A program made the translations under genes and the position numbers. Below, in pieces: positions 10,034-21,560 of a DNA stretch of 64,000 nt (the stretch's first letter is position 1; each line of letters starts with the position of its first letter). Source of the stretch: Hericium rajendrae (lineage: Eukaryota; Basidiomycota; Agaricomycetes; Russulales; Hericiaceae); the NCBI GenBank assembly GCA_033439255.1, contig JAVRDV010000018.1, forward strand, positions 248,001 through 312,000, in the 5' to 3' direction. Below the pieces are notes generated by a model, which worked only from the letters and a program-made list of their open reading frames with translations, was not told the origin of the DNA and did no database searches.

Positions 10034-12593
10034 CATGGACGATATCCTCATTTTCACCGAAACCCTCGAAGAACATTGCGACCTTGTGTGCAAGGTCCTC
10101 CAATGCCTCCAGGACAATGACCTCTTCCTCAAACCAGAGAAGTGCTCTTTCGAGCAGCCCTCAGTTGAGTTCCTCGGTCTCATCGTCTCCCATAACATGC
10201 TCGCCATGGACCCCGTCAAGGTTGCAGGCATTGCTGAATGGCCTGCCCCCCGTAACGTCAAGGACGTCCAGTCCTTCGTTGGCTTTGGCAACTTCTATCG
10301 ACGCTTTATCCAGGACTTCTCCAAGGTCGCTCGTCCCATGTTTGATCTTACCAAGAAAGACCATCCTCGGGCCTGGTCCGCTGAATGTCAACATGCCTTT
10401 GAGACTCTTAAAGCTGCGTTCACCTCGTCCCCAGTCCTTATCATGCCTGACCCATCCAAACCCTACCTGGTTGAGGTCAATGCCTCAGACTATGCCACAG
10501 GAGGTATCCTATCCCAGCGCGGAGAGGATGAGCAATGGCACCCTGTTGCTTACATCTCCAAGGCCTTCACTGCCCCTGAACGCAACTACGACATCTACGA
10601 CAAGGAACTCCTGGCCATCATCCGTGCCCTCGAAGCCTGGCGCCACTACCTGGAAGGTTCTCCCCATACTGTGTAGATCTGGACCGACCATAAGAACCTG
10701 GAATACTTCAAGTCTGCCCAAAAGCTGAGTCGTCGTCAGGCTCGCTGGGCTCTCTTTCTCACTCGTTTCGACTTCACCCTGATCCACAAACCCGGTATTC
10801 ATCACCGGCCCAACACTATGTCGAGACGACCTGACCATAGAGAGGGGGTGGATGACGACAACTCCGATCGTGTCCTCCTCGACCCCAAGTACTTCCAGAT
10901 CCATGCTACACGTTCAGCTGCTGTCAAGTCCATTGGCAATGCTGATCTTTGCCAATGCATTCGCAATGCCAAGACCAAGGACATTGAGGTTGTTCAAGCC
11001 CTTGATGTGATCCTGAACAATGGTCCTCGCTCCCTCGTCAAGAACCTCCAAGAATGGAACTACGAGGATGGCCTCATCCTCTTTCGTGGCAAAGTCTACA
11101 TCCCTGCTGACAAGGACCTTCGTCGGGACATCGTCAAGCTGCATCATGACACCCCCATGGCTGGTCACCCAGGATGCTACAAGACCTATGAGCTCCTCAG
11201 TTGCAACTACTGGTGGCCCGGTATGTCTGTCTTCATTCGTGATTATGTTGATGGCTGTGCTACCTGCCAGGCCACCAAGGTTCAAAATTACCGCCCTCAT
11301 GTTGAAACAATTCCCAATGCCATCCCTACCCGTCCCTTCCAAGACATCACCTCAGACTTCATCGTCAAACTCCCAGAATGCCAAGGCTATGACTCCATCA
11401 ATGTGGTCGTTGACCATTTTACAAAGCACGTCTCCTTCACTCCTTGTAAAGAGACCATTACCAGTGATGGCACAGTCAACATCCTTTTTGACAGGATTTA
11501 TCGGAACTACGGCCTCTGGGAACGTCTCATCTCTGATCGTGGCCCACAGTATGCAGGCAAAGTCATGCGTGGCGTCTTTGACAAACTTGGTATCAAGTCC
11601 TCCCTCAGCACCGCCTATCATCCACAGACTGACGACGAGTCAGAACGCATCAATCAAGAACTCGAGCAGTTCCTTCGTACCTTCTGCAACTACCGTCAGG
11701 ATGATTGGGTCCAATGGCTCCCTTACGCTGAGTTCTCGCACAACCACTGTATCCACAGTGCCACTAACCGAGCTCCATTTGAAATGCTCCTCGGCTATAT
11801 TCCCACTGCCATCCCCACTGTCAACCCCACATCGTCTACACCCACCATCGAGGATTGTTTCCGTCACCTCGAACAACTTCGCACTGAGGTCCAAGCCAGC
11901 CTTCAAACAGCTGCTGATCTCATGAAGCGCAACAACCAGGACCATATGCACGACACCATCCACTTCCAGGTTGGTGACAAGGTCTGGCTCGATGGCAAGA
12001 ACATCAAAACCACACGACCCAAAGCTAAGCTTGCTGATCGACGCCTGGGACCTTTTGAAATCACTGACGTCCTGGGCCCAGTCTCTTATCGACTGGAGCT
12101 ACCACCCACCTGGCGTATCCACCCAGTGTTCCACACGTCCCTGTTGTTCCCTTACAAGGAAACCGATGCTCATGGTCCCAACTTCCCTGCACCACCACCT
12201 GACCTTGTGGAGGGCAAGGAAGAGTACAAAGTTGAGTCTGTCCTCGATGCTCGTCTCACCCAGAACAAACATGGCATTGAATATCTCGTCAGATGGGCAG
12301 GCTACCCTGATTCAGAAAATCAGTGGCTTTCACGTACCTCCTTTTCCAATACCCATGGTGCAATCACCGACTTCTACACCCGCCATCTGCATGCACTCAA
12401 AGCTCCCAATCTTCGTGGACTCATCTACCTCGACCCCGTCCATGCTCATCACGCACTCCAGGTGAAAGTGCATCTTAGAGAGGGGGTGATGTCATGGATC
12501 GCTCCATTTCTCTCTGCCTTCTTCTCTGCCATCAAGGCATCGTGTCAGTCATGTGCTCCAGCAGCCCCATCACATGTTCACTTCCTCACATGA
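10034..12593 (+). pseudogene. pol: Chromovirus Pol, 3' part: YMDD, RNase H, integrase, chromodomain
   Basis: Resumes with MDDILIFTETLEEH and continues through the thumb region (FVGFGNFYRRFIQDFSKVA). RNase H opens with VEVNASDYATGGILSQ; relatives have Asp where this copy has Asn (codon AAT), so a metal-binding residue is lost. An in-frame TAG at 10674-10676 interrupts SPHTV/IWTDHKNL. Integrase has a zinc-binding H-H-C-C domain (HPGCYKTYELL, CATCQATK) and a D,D,E core (SDFIVKL, LISDRGPQYAG, TDDESERINQELE). A chromodomain follows near 12226-12400 (EYLVRWAGYPDSENQWLSR); such domains direct integration to methylated histone H3K9 chromatin in characterised chromoviruses. The frame ends within the 3' LTR. 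Confidence 0.92.
12476..12489 (+). promoter_or_regulatory. Chromovirus polypurine tract
   Basis: TAGAGAGGGGGTGA lies immediately before the 3' LTR start. The TRIM has AAAGAGGGGGTAA in the same place (37351-37363). It is the expected plus-strand primer for reverse transcription. Confidence 0.8.
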
Positions 12594-12912
12594 CCTGGGG
12601 CTATCCTTCACCCATGCCCTTGTTCCCCTTTGGGACATCCTATTGTTCTCCTTCCCATTGTTCTTCTTTTGGCCACCATTGTTCTCACTCTATTGTTCGA
12701 CCCATTATGGTGTCCATTGTTCTTTTCCCATTGTCGTCCCAGTACTTATAGGCTCCCTGTCGCTCACCTATTTTCCTAGATTGTCCATTTTGTCTGTACC
12801 GTACTGTACCTCCAATACAGGTCACTGCGCTGCTAGTTGCTCTCTGCTCTCTCGCTCTTATCATCGCTGGTGACTTGAGTGGTTCTTTGCTGTCTACGAC
12901 CGAGTCTTGACA
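12490..12912 (+). repeat. Chromovirus 3' LTR
   Basis: Starts TGTCATGGATCGC and ends GTCTTGACA, followed by the target duplication GTCAT at 12913-12917. Compared with the 5' LTR it carries an extra CTTCCCATTGTTCTT segment near 12650 and several CG-to-TG or CA changes, so the insertion is not recent. Confidence 0.92.
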
Positions 12913-12917
12913 GTCAT

Positions 12918-15350
12918 GGCCATCCTGTACAAACCCAGAAAACCTGATTACACGAAAGTGGGAGCTTGAAGACCTATCACGCTACTCAACACCATCAGCA
13001 AAATCCTCTCTTTAGTAGTTGCTGATGACCTCATGATGACCACTGAGTGCCTTGGTCTCGTCCCAGCCAACCACTTCAGATGCCAAATTGGAAGAAGCAT
13101 CTCAGATGCCCTACACTACATTGTGAACTTCACAGCCAAGGTGAACAAACAGGAGAAATTTGCATGGGGACTTTTTCTGGATATCAAAGGTGCCTTTCTG
13201 AGCATGAATATAGATCAACTAGCATACAATCTGTGCAGTACAGGAATTCCAAAGACACTCACTGATTGGATTCAATGCAAGCTATGTGATTGACACACAA
13301 TTTTAATGTTCAATGAATTCTGATCTCAGCTGTTTACCCTCAACTGCAGAGAAGATCAAGACTACCTACCTCGGGTCTTTTCTTCCAATTTTATGATGCT
13401 GGCCTGCTAGATATCCTAGATTGGACTACAGGAGAAGATGACATCACATTTGTAGATGACACCACATACCTCACAAAAGGTGACACCCTGGAAGAAGCCA
13501 TGCAGAAGGCAGAGAACTTAATAAACAAGGCAGGTGGAGCATTCGACTGGGCCATGTTGCACATGTGCAAATTTAGTGTGGACAAATTTGGCCTAGTCTT
13601 CTTCACATGGAAGCACGAACACTACAACAAATACTCCAAACTCCTTATGCCCAAAGGCAGCCCGCGACCAGCCAAAGGTGACACAGGATACTAACTGCTC
13701 CTCAGACCATTGATCATGCTCAGAGGTCTCACTATCCCACCATCCAAGTCGCATAAAGTCCTTGGCATGCACTTGGACCAAGAGCTCACCTTCAAGGAGC
13801 ACTCTGCATTTACATACAAGAAAGGGCAGAAATGGGTTGACACATTTAGGAGGCTCTCTAAACAATCTATGGGCATCGCATCATGGTACAGAAGACAATA
13901 TTACAAGGCAATCCCAGCTGCAAAAATGCTATATGCAGCTGACATCTTCCTATCCCCCCCATCCTTGAGAGTAAAAGCCTCTAAGGGTATCATCAACAGG
14001 TTAGTGACAGTTCAATGCATAGCAGCTATCAGTATCATGGGCACCCTTCAATCCACTCCAATGAAAGCCCTTAATGCATATGCAGACTTACTGCCATTTG
14101 AACTCTTGGTTGATGAGGCATGCCACGATGTGTTTACATGACTCGCAACAGTCCTGCTGTCCCACCCACTTCATGCATGCATTAAGAGTTCATTTTACAC
14201 ATCGAATTACCAGTGCACAGCTCAAGCACCTCTCGATCGACTAGTACATGCATTTCACACAGATCCAAACTGATGCGAGACAATACCAATAGCATGGAGA
14301 CATGCTGCCTGAACACTGGCTTTTCCTATTTCTATAGCAGCCAACAAGGATGCTGCCATCAAAGTGGAGGCTGAGAACTGAGACAAATGGAAGGTTTACT
14401 CAGATGGATCCTTGATAGATGGTCAGGTGAGCATGAGTGTGGTTCTGTATCACAGAGGACAAAAGCAGATGGAGCTGCAGAAGCACTTAGGGGAAGAGGG
14501 CCACAATACCATCTATGAAGTGGAAATCATTGGTATGATTCTAGCTGTTCGACTACTAAAATGCTTTTGGACCTCAGACTCCATGTCCATTGGCACTGAT
14601 AATGTCACTGCTATCCAAGTCATGCACAACCTCAAATGCAAATTGGGCAGTTACCTTATGGACACACTGCATGACGAAGTAGAAGGACTGATGGAGGTGA
14701 AAGGAGCAGAAGTGAGGTTCAGCATATGATGGGTACCAGGACACAAGGACATTCCAAGAAATGAGAATAGCAATAAGGCAGTGAAAAGAGTGACACAAAG
14801 GCAGGAGGAATTCAGACAAGAAGGCGAAATGGCACTCCCCATGGTGATTTGAGGTATATTGCCATATGGATGATCAGCACTAAGACAAATTTTTCAGACA
14901 GGGCTACAAAAGCATGCAACAGTCGAATTTGAAGAATGAGACCCCTGCACAGGAGTAACATCTGAGCTATGCCGTCGCCTCCAGCACATAGATCCACATA
15001 CCCCCTCCGTGACTTACCATCATCTAGTCATTAAACACAACCTCACACAACATCAGATGGCTCTACTCATCCAATTACACACCGACCACATACCACTTCA
15101 AGCATACTTTCACCGCATTTACAAAGAGAATTCTCCACAGTGCCCAGCATGTGGCGAGCGCTTAAAAACTGTGTTCCACTACATGATGGTATGCTTAGCA
15201 TACAACTGTTGTTGAGACCGACTGAGACAGGCAGTCGGTTACAACAACTTCAAGTTAGAGCAACTCTTAACATGGGGACAATTACTTCTCAAACTCTTTC
15301 AATTCATACATGACTCAAAGTGCTTCGAAGGCACTGCTGGCAAAATTGTC
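12918..15350 (+). pseudogene. LINE ORF2 3' half: reverse transcriptase and RNase H, decayed
   Basis: Continues the ORF cut at 4234. Recognisable blocks are RPITLLNTISKIL, FLDIKGAFLSMNIDQLA (motif A), FVDDTTYLTKGD (motif C, usually FADD or YVDD), LGMHLDQELTFKEH and YSDGSLIDGQVSMSVVLYHR (RNase H). They are followed by YEVEIIGMILAVRLL, IGTDNVTAIQVM and WVPGHKDIPRNEN, and a C-terminal Cys motif, CPACGERLKTVFHYMMVCL. Many in-frame stops occur, several of them TGA where Arg (CGA) is expected, as in RFSI/WVPGH. That pattern fits CpG deamination. The 3' end of the LINE is not defined; the last similarity is near 15350. Confidence 0.82.
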
Positions 15351-15660
15351 TGAAGGTCGATTGAATGGGGCATGCAAGACCTCTCACAGTGAACAGGTGG
15401 TAGATGGTGACAGACACAAAGAGGACAAGGGGCGAGAGGCAGACAGAGTGCTCAACAATGGAGAGAAGGACAGAATGAGTGGATTCAGCATGGATGGCTC
15501 ATCCTGAGGATGTAAGTCCTCGCCCAGCGATGCAGCCAAAAATTTATCTTTCGATCGGGGTGTCCCACCCCAAATGACCTTTTCAACTTCCAATCAGTCA
15601 TGCACAACCTGAATCTGACCAGATGAATGACTCAGAGCCACCACAACTGACCTGCACAAA
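15351..15660. other. LINE-gene boundary, nothing recognised
   Basis: Probably the LINE 3' tail followed by upstream sequence of the EG-repeat gene. No poly(A) tract, promoter or RNA gene could be recognised. Confidence 0.3.
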
Positions 15661-16318
15661 TTGCCCAGTGTAGATGTGCACCATGCATCACACACCAGCT
15701 CTCTCACCTCACACACACACGTCGAGACAATGTGTGACATTTCAGATCTGCCCACCAGCATTTTGTGCTCATGCAACACTGCTAACAAGAGGGAGAATGA
15801 GAAGAGCACCTGCAGAGAGGGCTTGGATGGTGTGCACGATGAGTACACACCCTATGTGCCCCATAGCCCCATTCATATGCATCACATATTCTCTGCCACC
15901 TCTCTGTCCTCATTCCATGATGCACCATCAGCACTGAGTGTGGCTCATGGCTCTCTGCCCAACATTTTCACTGTCACCAAGCAGCCCAATGGCCCTGAGC
16001 ATGATTTGTGTGCCTTGCTCATCACCTCAACTGGCCTCATGACCACACTCACAGCCCTCATAGTGTGTATCCCCATCCACAGCCCACCCAATGTCTTCAT
16101 CACATCCTATGTCCCTGTTTTTGCCCACTCTGACTCCCACATTGACACCACATGTGATATTGCTGACATGCCTGAGAACCTGGAGCCCAAGATGGACACA
16201 CACAAGCCAACCAAGTGCCGAGCAATGATGATTAAGGAGATCGATGAATGGCTCCTCACATAGATACACAAAGACATGACAGAACAAGGCTGGCAGGAGG
16301 GATGGGATGCAGGCACAT
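15661..16318 (+). pseudogene. EG-repeat protein gene, 5' half (interrupted)
   Basis: A 200-codon frame ends at TAG 16261-16263. It contains ETMCDISDLPTSILCSCN, HIDTTCDIADMPENLEP and KPTKCRAMMIKEIDEWLL. Past the stop the same frame reads HKDMTEQGWQEGWDAG, where the large insertion begins. Joining GATGCAGGCA to the sequence after 26698 gives WDAGSIGAYREGFEAMKLE in frame, a continuation of the GW.EG pattern. I therefore treat 15661-16318 and 26698-27709 as halves of one gene. The function is unknown; proteins with spaced EG pairs form amphipathic helices. The start codon is not certain. Confidence 0.5.
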
Positions 16319-17142
16319 CATCTGAGAAATTTACCACTGGTATATAAGGCTATGTAAGCTATATAGCTTTCCTAGGTCCATAGCTGTCCTCTTTTCTACA
16401 TAGCAGTCTCATAGCAGTCAAGTAATCTATGCATAGCTCATAGCTTGCCATAGCTGTCATAGCATAGGGTGTAAGATATCATAGCTGTCATAGCTTTTAT
16501 AGTATAAGATAGCTATAGAAGCTATATCAACTATATACTATATCTTCATTATCATATTATATCTAGCTAGTAAGGCTACTATCTACTCTATGTCACCTGT
16601 ATCAAATATGTTGTTTCAACACACTTGGTGGAAGAGGACCAATGCTGTGCATGGCAAAATGATTCCTTTTTTTTATCATCAATGAAGGTATATAAATTAC
16701 TGTCATATATGGCCATGTACAGGTATACTGACATCTTGCATGCAGGCCTGTACCTCATGCCTTATACTTGGCATGTAGTATTGTGCTGGGGCCAGTGCCT
16801 CATGCATGCCTGCTACACCTCATGCCAGCTCACTATGCCTTATGTTCACTGGTCACACCTTATGCTGGTCTACCACATCTCGATGTACCTTGTGGATGGG
16901 CCAATGACAGCTTAGAGATGACTACAGCTGAATATGAGCATGTCAGCCAGCACAACTATATACATGCATTGTATGTTGCTATGTGCAGGTGTGTCCAACT
17001 ACTGTTATGATAGCTATGATAGGCCTCATACTGTCTTACATAGTTGAGAACTGTGGTAGCATAAATAGTGATAGACCTTATAGTGCTATGATAAAACATA
17101 TAGATCAATACTGGGCTATATGAAATTTCAATTTTTCAGATG
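16319..17142. repeat. Palindrome-tiled unit E0 with CATCTGA ends
   Basis: Runs from CATCTGAGAAATTT to TTTTTCAGATG. The left 250 bp are tiled with ATAGCT, CATAGCT and AGCTATA words (e.g. GTCATAGCTTTTATAG). Such words are self-complementary, so the segment can fold into many small hairpins. The right half has TATAGTGCTATG and CTGGGCTATATG before the end. Spurious ORFs (e.g. 16625-16915) are not supported by any motif. Confidence 0.5.
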
Positions 17143-17664
17143 ATACACACTACACCAACTCATATATGCACTCTTGACTCACATTTTTTGACCTATGCAT
17201 ACTTTTGTTGATCTGCTTACACATGTATCAACCTATAAGCATCACAACAAACTTATGTATGCTTCTACTACCTTATACATTTCCTGTTAGCCTGTGCACC
17301 TTCTATTGATTTGTATGCATTGCTGCTAACACCAAAGGCAGAATTTAATTTCTATATTTGGATTTTTTTTTCTGACTTTTACAAAAAATAATATAAATCA
17401 TATCAGTTTTTTTTTTTAATAGAGCTTATATCTCTTCAATGTATAATCTAGTCAGTATTTTTCTATTTTACATGCATAAAATACTATTAAAATTGAATTC
17501 TTACCTTCAAACCATATTTTGTATACTGGCAGAAATTAGTGACCAAATATAGCAACTACTTTCTGATAAAATTGCCTGTCAATTAGCATGAAGATCTAGA
17601 GTAACAAAAAACTTATACAAATGCATGAGAGCATCAATTGTTCAAACATCACTTTAAGTATATA
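17143..17664. other. AT-rich spacer, no gene seen
   Basis: AT-rich sequence with T tracts at 17365-17372 and 17406-17416. No coding frame, RNA gene or repeat structure recognised. Confidence 0.4.
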
Positions 17665-17689
17665 AGGGTTCAACACAAGTGTACTCGTG

Positions 17690-17830
17690 GGTGACCTGGA
17701 TCTGAACTCGCAGGTATTCTATCTGTCGAAGATGCTGACCTGGATCCATGCAGATTTGCACCACTGGGTGATCTGGAGCTGCAGGTCAGGTATCTGTGAC
17801 ATCACAGGTCACTTGCAGGTCAGTTGGTCT
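17690..17830. repeat. CAGGTCA/TGACCTG palindrome-tiled cluster, left side of F
   Basis: Repeated GGTGACCTGGATCTG, GATCTGGAGCTGCAGGTCAG and CACAGGTCACTTGCAGGTCA. A matching cluster lies at 22065-22210. Confidence 0.65.
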
Positions 17831-18569
17831 TAAAGTTGTGTCTCACTTTTACGATGCCCTCTTCTTTGTTTCTTCATCTTAATCCTCCCCTTTTCACCAT
17901 ATCTCCTCAATTCAATGGCAGGATGGGTGTTATGGAGATTTGAGAGACTTCTAGGTGAGTCCAAAAGCCTTTTATTTCATTGTACTGTACTGATCTTAGG
18001 AGTCTCACTTGATAACAGGCGAGGCTCTCATTTTTCACTGTTCTTCGACAGGTTTTATGATGTTTGATGGGTTTTATGACATCCCACCATTTTTTGACAT
18101 CATCCACCATATCTCGTGTACCATCTGTGCTTCTCCCATCATCCTCATCAACAGGTCAACTAACCAACTGGCCCTCACCCATCTTTGACAACCAGCACTC
18201 ATGTGCACCAGAGATTTAATTCCCACTCACAACGGTAAGAGCATGCACAGTGCCAGTCTAGCACTGCAACTGCAAGGCCCACAATGCCTGTTAGGTCTTG
18301 TTGCTACAGCATTGTTGCTACAACAGCAAGGCTTGACATCTTTTTGCTGATCATCTGAGCAGTGCCTAGCATGCCTCAACAATGCACAGTTGTCCACAAA
18401 CAGCTTTGCATATCCTTGCATGTCTGAGACAGTGTGCATCTACCAATACATGCCTTGTCAGCATACACATTTTTGACTGCATGCTCCCACCATCCCATAG
18501 TCCATTGCTCAAACTACATGTGTGCATTCGTGCCCATGGACATCACACCATCAGAAAAATATGCAGGTC

Positions 18570-18800
18570 CTACATAGTTCTACATATCTTATATAGAAGT
18601 TATAGGCCCATAGCACCTCCCTTTACTACATAGCTCTCATAGCCCAAAGGGAGAGCTATGGAGTGCTATGAGATGCTATAGAGCTAAAGAGGGTGCTATG
18701 AACTGCTATCATAGCTACCATAGCTGACTATGAAGCTATTATAGGATGCCTAGCTATTCAATCTATCAGAGCTATTAGAGCTATATTATCTATTTATGCT
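18570..18800. repeat. CATAGCTATG-word cluster, left edge of E1
   Basis: Dense short self-complementary words: CTCATAGCCCAAAGGGAGAG, GAGTGCTATGAGATGCTATA, ATCATAGCTACCATAGCTG. Not a simple tandem repeat: the spacing varies. Clusters of the same words lie at 16330-16520, 21340-21550 and 26480-26670. Confidence 0.65.
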
Positions 18801-19254
18801 ACACTCAATATGTAGATATAACATATCTATCAACACAATAGAATCTATCAACACTATCAGTATCATAGCCTAGTTATAAAGTAAATCATTGCAAAATATA
18901 TAAACAGATAATCTCAAAAATAATTGATCAATTTAAATTATATTGAATGCTAATTTATTACAACATTTATTAGACTATTATAATCTAATACAACACTTTA
19001 TAATCAACTACAATAATATGTACTAACAACTCTAGAAAGATAACAAGTCAATAAAAGAAGACTACTAAATATCTGAGGTCAACTTACACTAAAAAGCAAA
19101 AATCTATAAACAAGATAATAGATAACAAGATAACAAAAGATCAACACACCTTGACTTGAGATAACAGAGACTTAATTGACTAAAGGCAACATTAGTAAAG
19201 AACATATAACATTGATAATAGAACCAACATACCTTAGAGATAATAGATCAAAGT

Positions 19255-19396
19255 GACAACGAGCAAAGGAAAAGACAACGACGAGCAAAAGAGGAATAAC
19301 GGCGAGCAAAGGAGAAACAACAGCGAGCAAGGGAGAAACAACAGCGAGCAAGGGAGAAACAACGGCGAGCAAGGGAGAAACAACGGCGAGCAAGGA
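19255..19396 (+). repeat. 21-bp tandem repeat upstream of IH copy 1
   Basis: Units close to GAGCAAGGGAGAAACAACGG follow one another about six times, with small changes. Because 21 is a multiple of three the array makes a long plus frame (NSEQGRNN-like), which I consider non-coding. A shorter related array (GACAACGAGCAATAGACAGT) precedes IH copy 2 at 24608-24660. Confidence 0.75.
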
Positions 19397-19474
19397 ACGA
19401 CGACGCGGACGTGGCAAGAGATGGTGGGGGTTAGAGAGCAAGAGGGATCGCGCGTCGCGCGAGCCTTATATACG

Positions 19475-19496
19475 AATCTCGGGCGAAGCCGAGAAT
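19475..19496 (+). repeat. Leader hairpin of IH copy 1
   Basis: AATCTCGG GCGAAG CCGAGAAT. In copy 2 (24772-24793) it reads AATCCCGG GCGGAG CCGGGATT, with paired changes on the two arms. Confidence 0.55.
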
Positions 19497-19869
19497 CGTG
19501 GCTGCCGGGCACTGCCGAGCGCCGCGTCAGGGACTGGGCCGGTAGATTTAACTACGTTGATATTGTTGCTCAGAGATGCATAGTACAGTATGTACATACT
19601 GTTCTCATGGATTTTAATCTCGTGTATCATTTATCATTGTAGTCGTTTTTTCTGAATTTATACGATTTGTTTTGTTTTGTTGACGCTCGAGCAAGATAGC
19701 TACGCTCGTTCGGTGGCTGAAGCATCAAAGGCGCGTCGACTTGTACTATACTTCGACACTTCATCTCACTCCTCCTCGTTGTCTCCGTTCCCTCGCAACC
19801 TCCCTCAATTACCCCGCGGTCGTCAACTTCGAAGGTTTAGAGGGTCGTAAGTAAGCAGAGTGCTACCAG

Positions 19870-19914
19870 GTAAGCAAATAACGACTTATCTTTCTTGTTT
19901 TCGCACTAATTCAG
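19870..19914 (+). other. Predicted intron of IH copy 1
   Basis: Donor AG/GTAAGC, branch-like CACTAAT and acceptor TCAG, 45 nt. The acceptor abuts the hairpin that begins AGAGTATCGC. Six more copies of this arrangement exist in the window. The splicing prediction rests on sequence signals only. Confidence 0.65.
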
Positions 19915-19946
19915 AGAGTATCGCTCGTATTTCGGGCGATACTCTC
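19915..19946 (+). repeat. IH hairpin, copy 1
   Basis: AGAGTATCGCTCG pairs with CGGGCGATACTCTC around TATTT. It starts exactly at the predicted 3' splice site. Confidence 0.85.
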
Positions 19947-21339
19947 GATGTGCTTCGTCACTCGACCCTCCGCGACCCCTTCGCATCCTCCACGTCCCAC
20001 TGCATCCCCCGCGCCCCGTCCATGCTCGTCCGCACCTCGTGCACAGTCCTATACCCCGCGCGCGGCTCCAACACCCCCACGACACTTGCGCGCGACCTCA
20101 ACGACGCACAAGCCCCCGTCTGCGCTTTGTCAACGGCGTGTGCCCGTGGGCCACGTCATTGCCCGTGCCCTCGACGTCCTCGCAAGTGGGCGCCGTCGTG
20201 TCCCGTTGCCCTGGCAACGGGACTCGGATGTGTTCCCGTCGTGCTCGCCAGGCCTCAAGCACCTCGTCTGACTCCCTCCACGCTCCCGCTGTGTCATCAG
20301 TGCAGCGAACGGCCCAGCACCGAAGACCCACGCCTCGTGCGCTCGCCTTACTCGCCGCACGCTCGCCTTACTCGCCACACGCTTGCGCAATGCCGCGCCC
20401 TACGCCTCGGACACGCACGCAACGCCTCGAGACGCGCGCGCCGCCTCGACACGCGCGCGCAGCCCCCTCACGCGCACGGCGTCAACAACACGTGCACGCA
20501 TCCGGCAGCATGTGCACCAGCCCGCGTGTGGTTCTGGCTGCCGTGCATGGCCGTGCGCGGACGGCCCTAACAGACCTCCGTCCCCTCCACGCTGCGTCCA
20601 GACCCCCCTTCAGCGCCGCTTCTACGTGCCCAGCGCCGCGTCTGCATCCTCCGCGCCGTGCCTCCGTCCTCCGCGCCGTGCCTGCCGTTATCTTGCCCTA
20701 TGCGCCGCCTCCGCGCCCTCCGCACCACGCCGACGCCCTCCGTGCCGCATCTGCGCCCTCAATGCCGCGTCTGCGCCCTCAACGCCGCGTTTGGATCCTC
20801 AACGCCGCGTCTGCGTACTCCGCGCCGCGTCTGTGCCACCGCGCGGCCATCGGTGCGCTCCCCGCTGCCTGTGCACTCCCCGCCGCATCCCCGCTATCCC
20901 CGCCGCTTCCACGCTATCCCCGCCGCCTCCACGCTATCGCGCCACGTCCACGCTATCCGCGCCACGTCCACGCGCTCTGCGCCGTCCGGGCCGTGTCTGT
21001 GCCGTCCGGGTCGTGTCCGCGCCATTCGCGTCGTATCCGCGCCGTCTGCGCCGTGTCCGCACTCTCTCGCCCTCCGCTTCACCTCGCACGCATTGTCACC
21101 ATCTACGCGCGACCTAGCGCTAAGCGCACGGGCGTCGGCAGCCCCCTTTGAAGCAGCAGCAGGCAGCAGCTCGTGCGCGACCCGTCACGACCCGTCGCCA
21201 TGTGCATAACATCAGTGCGGCGTGCATGGCTGCCTAAGAATTTGTTTTTGGCATAAGTAGTTACTATAAGATTCCTTGTACCAACGATGATTTAGATATA
21301 ATAAAATTTAAATTTTTGACTTCTCATTATGGGGTCTAC

Positions 21340-21560
21340 CATACCTGATATAGGGCTGATAGAGTCCATAGCAAGGCTATGATGGTACATAGCTCTGATA
21401 GCAATGGCTTTTAGCTACATAGGCCTATATATCTTCTGCCTGCTGCTATGAAGGCTATCATAATGTGCATAGCTCTACATAGGTGCAAGGGTGGCTATAT
21501 AGATCTCATAGCACTATGCTAGGACACATACTTTAGTACTGAGCTATATAAATTTCTAAT
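21340..21560. repeat. CATAGC-word cluster, right edge of E1
   Basis: GATGGTACATAGCTCTGATA, GGCTATCATAATGTGCATAG and similar words, then CTAATTTTTCAGATG. Mirrors the cluster at 18570-18800. Confidence 0.6.

Larger units (their letters stand above)
4235..12912 (+). mobile_element. Ty3/gypsy chromovirus, nested in LINE and itself disrupted
   Basis: The element has two LTRs, a gag with a CCHC knuckle, a pol in the order protease, reverse transcriptase, RNase H and integrase, and a C-terminal chromodomain; this order and the chromodomain define a chromovirus. It is inserted in a LINE, with a GTCAT duplication on both sides. Pol is split by an unrelated element at 8375-10033 between the codons for VVIY and MDDILIF, that is, inside the catalytic YMDD box. 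Other lesions are an in-frame TAG at 10674-10676 and an apparent frameshift before gag. The LTRs differ by one 15-bp indel and scattered substitutions, several of them at CpG sites. The copy cannot move by itself. Confidence 0.93.
19400..21235 (+). repeat. IH element copy 1 (leader, intron-like segment, hairpin, GC-rich body)
   Basis: The leader starts near 19400 and is homologous to 24680-25180. It has a TATA box (CCTTATATACG, about 19464-19474), a small hairpin at 19475-19496 and a pyrimidine-rich stretch (CTCACTCCTCCTCG). An intron-like segment (19870-19914) and the hairpin (19915-19946) follow. The body (about 19950-21235) is very GC-rich and retains many CpGs. It contains irregular 15-20-bp units such as CTGCGCCCTCAACGCCGCG and CGCGCCACGTCCACGCTATC. 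Long frames exist on both strands of the body, none with a recognisable domain. This copy looks the youngest by CpG content. Confidence 0.6.

Noticed and set aside
9749-10291. 180-codon minus-strand frame across the right junction of T
   Set aside because: It is the antisense of RNase H/RT sequence joined to T DNA; no motif.
1627-15350. Repeat-induced point mutation of the Neurospora type as cause of the stops
   Set aside because: The changes sit mainly at CpG (CGA to TGA, CG to TG or CA); an ascomycete CpA bias is not evident. CpG deamination explains them better. A count of dinucleotide indices would decide.
19253-19642. Low-complexity 129-codon protein from the 21-bp tandem array
   Set aside because: The frame is a product of the tandem repeat and runs into the non-coding leader of IH copy 1.
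20039-21151. Long overlapping frames (up to 370 codons) in the GC-rich IH bodies, here and at 25133-26323, 32855-33904, 35614-36521, 38385-39657 and 40046-41042
   Set aside because: They occur on both strands at once, are Pro/Arg/Ala/His-rich through short DNA repeats, and show no domain. Few stops are expected in such composition.
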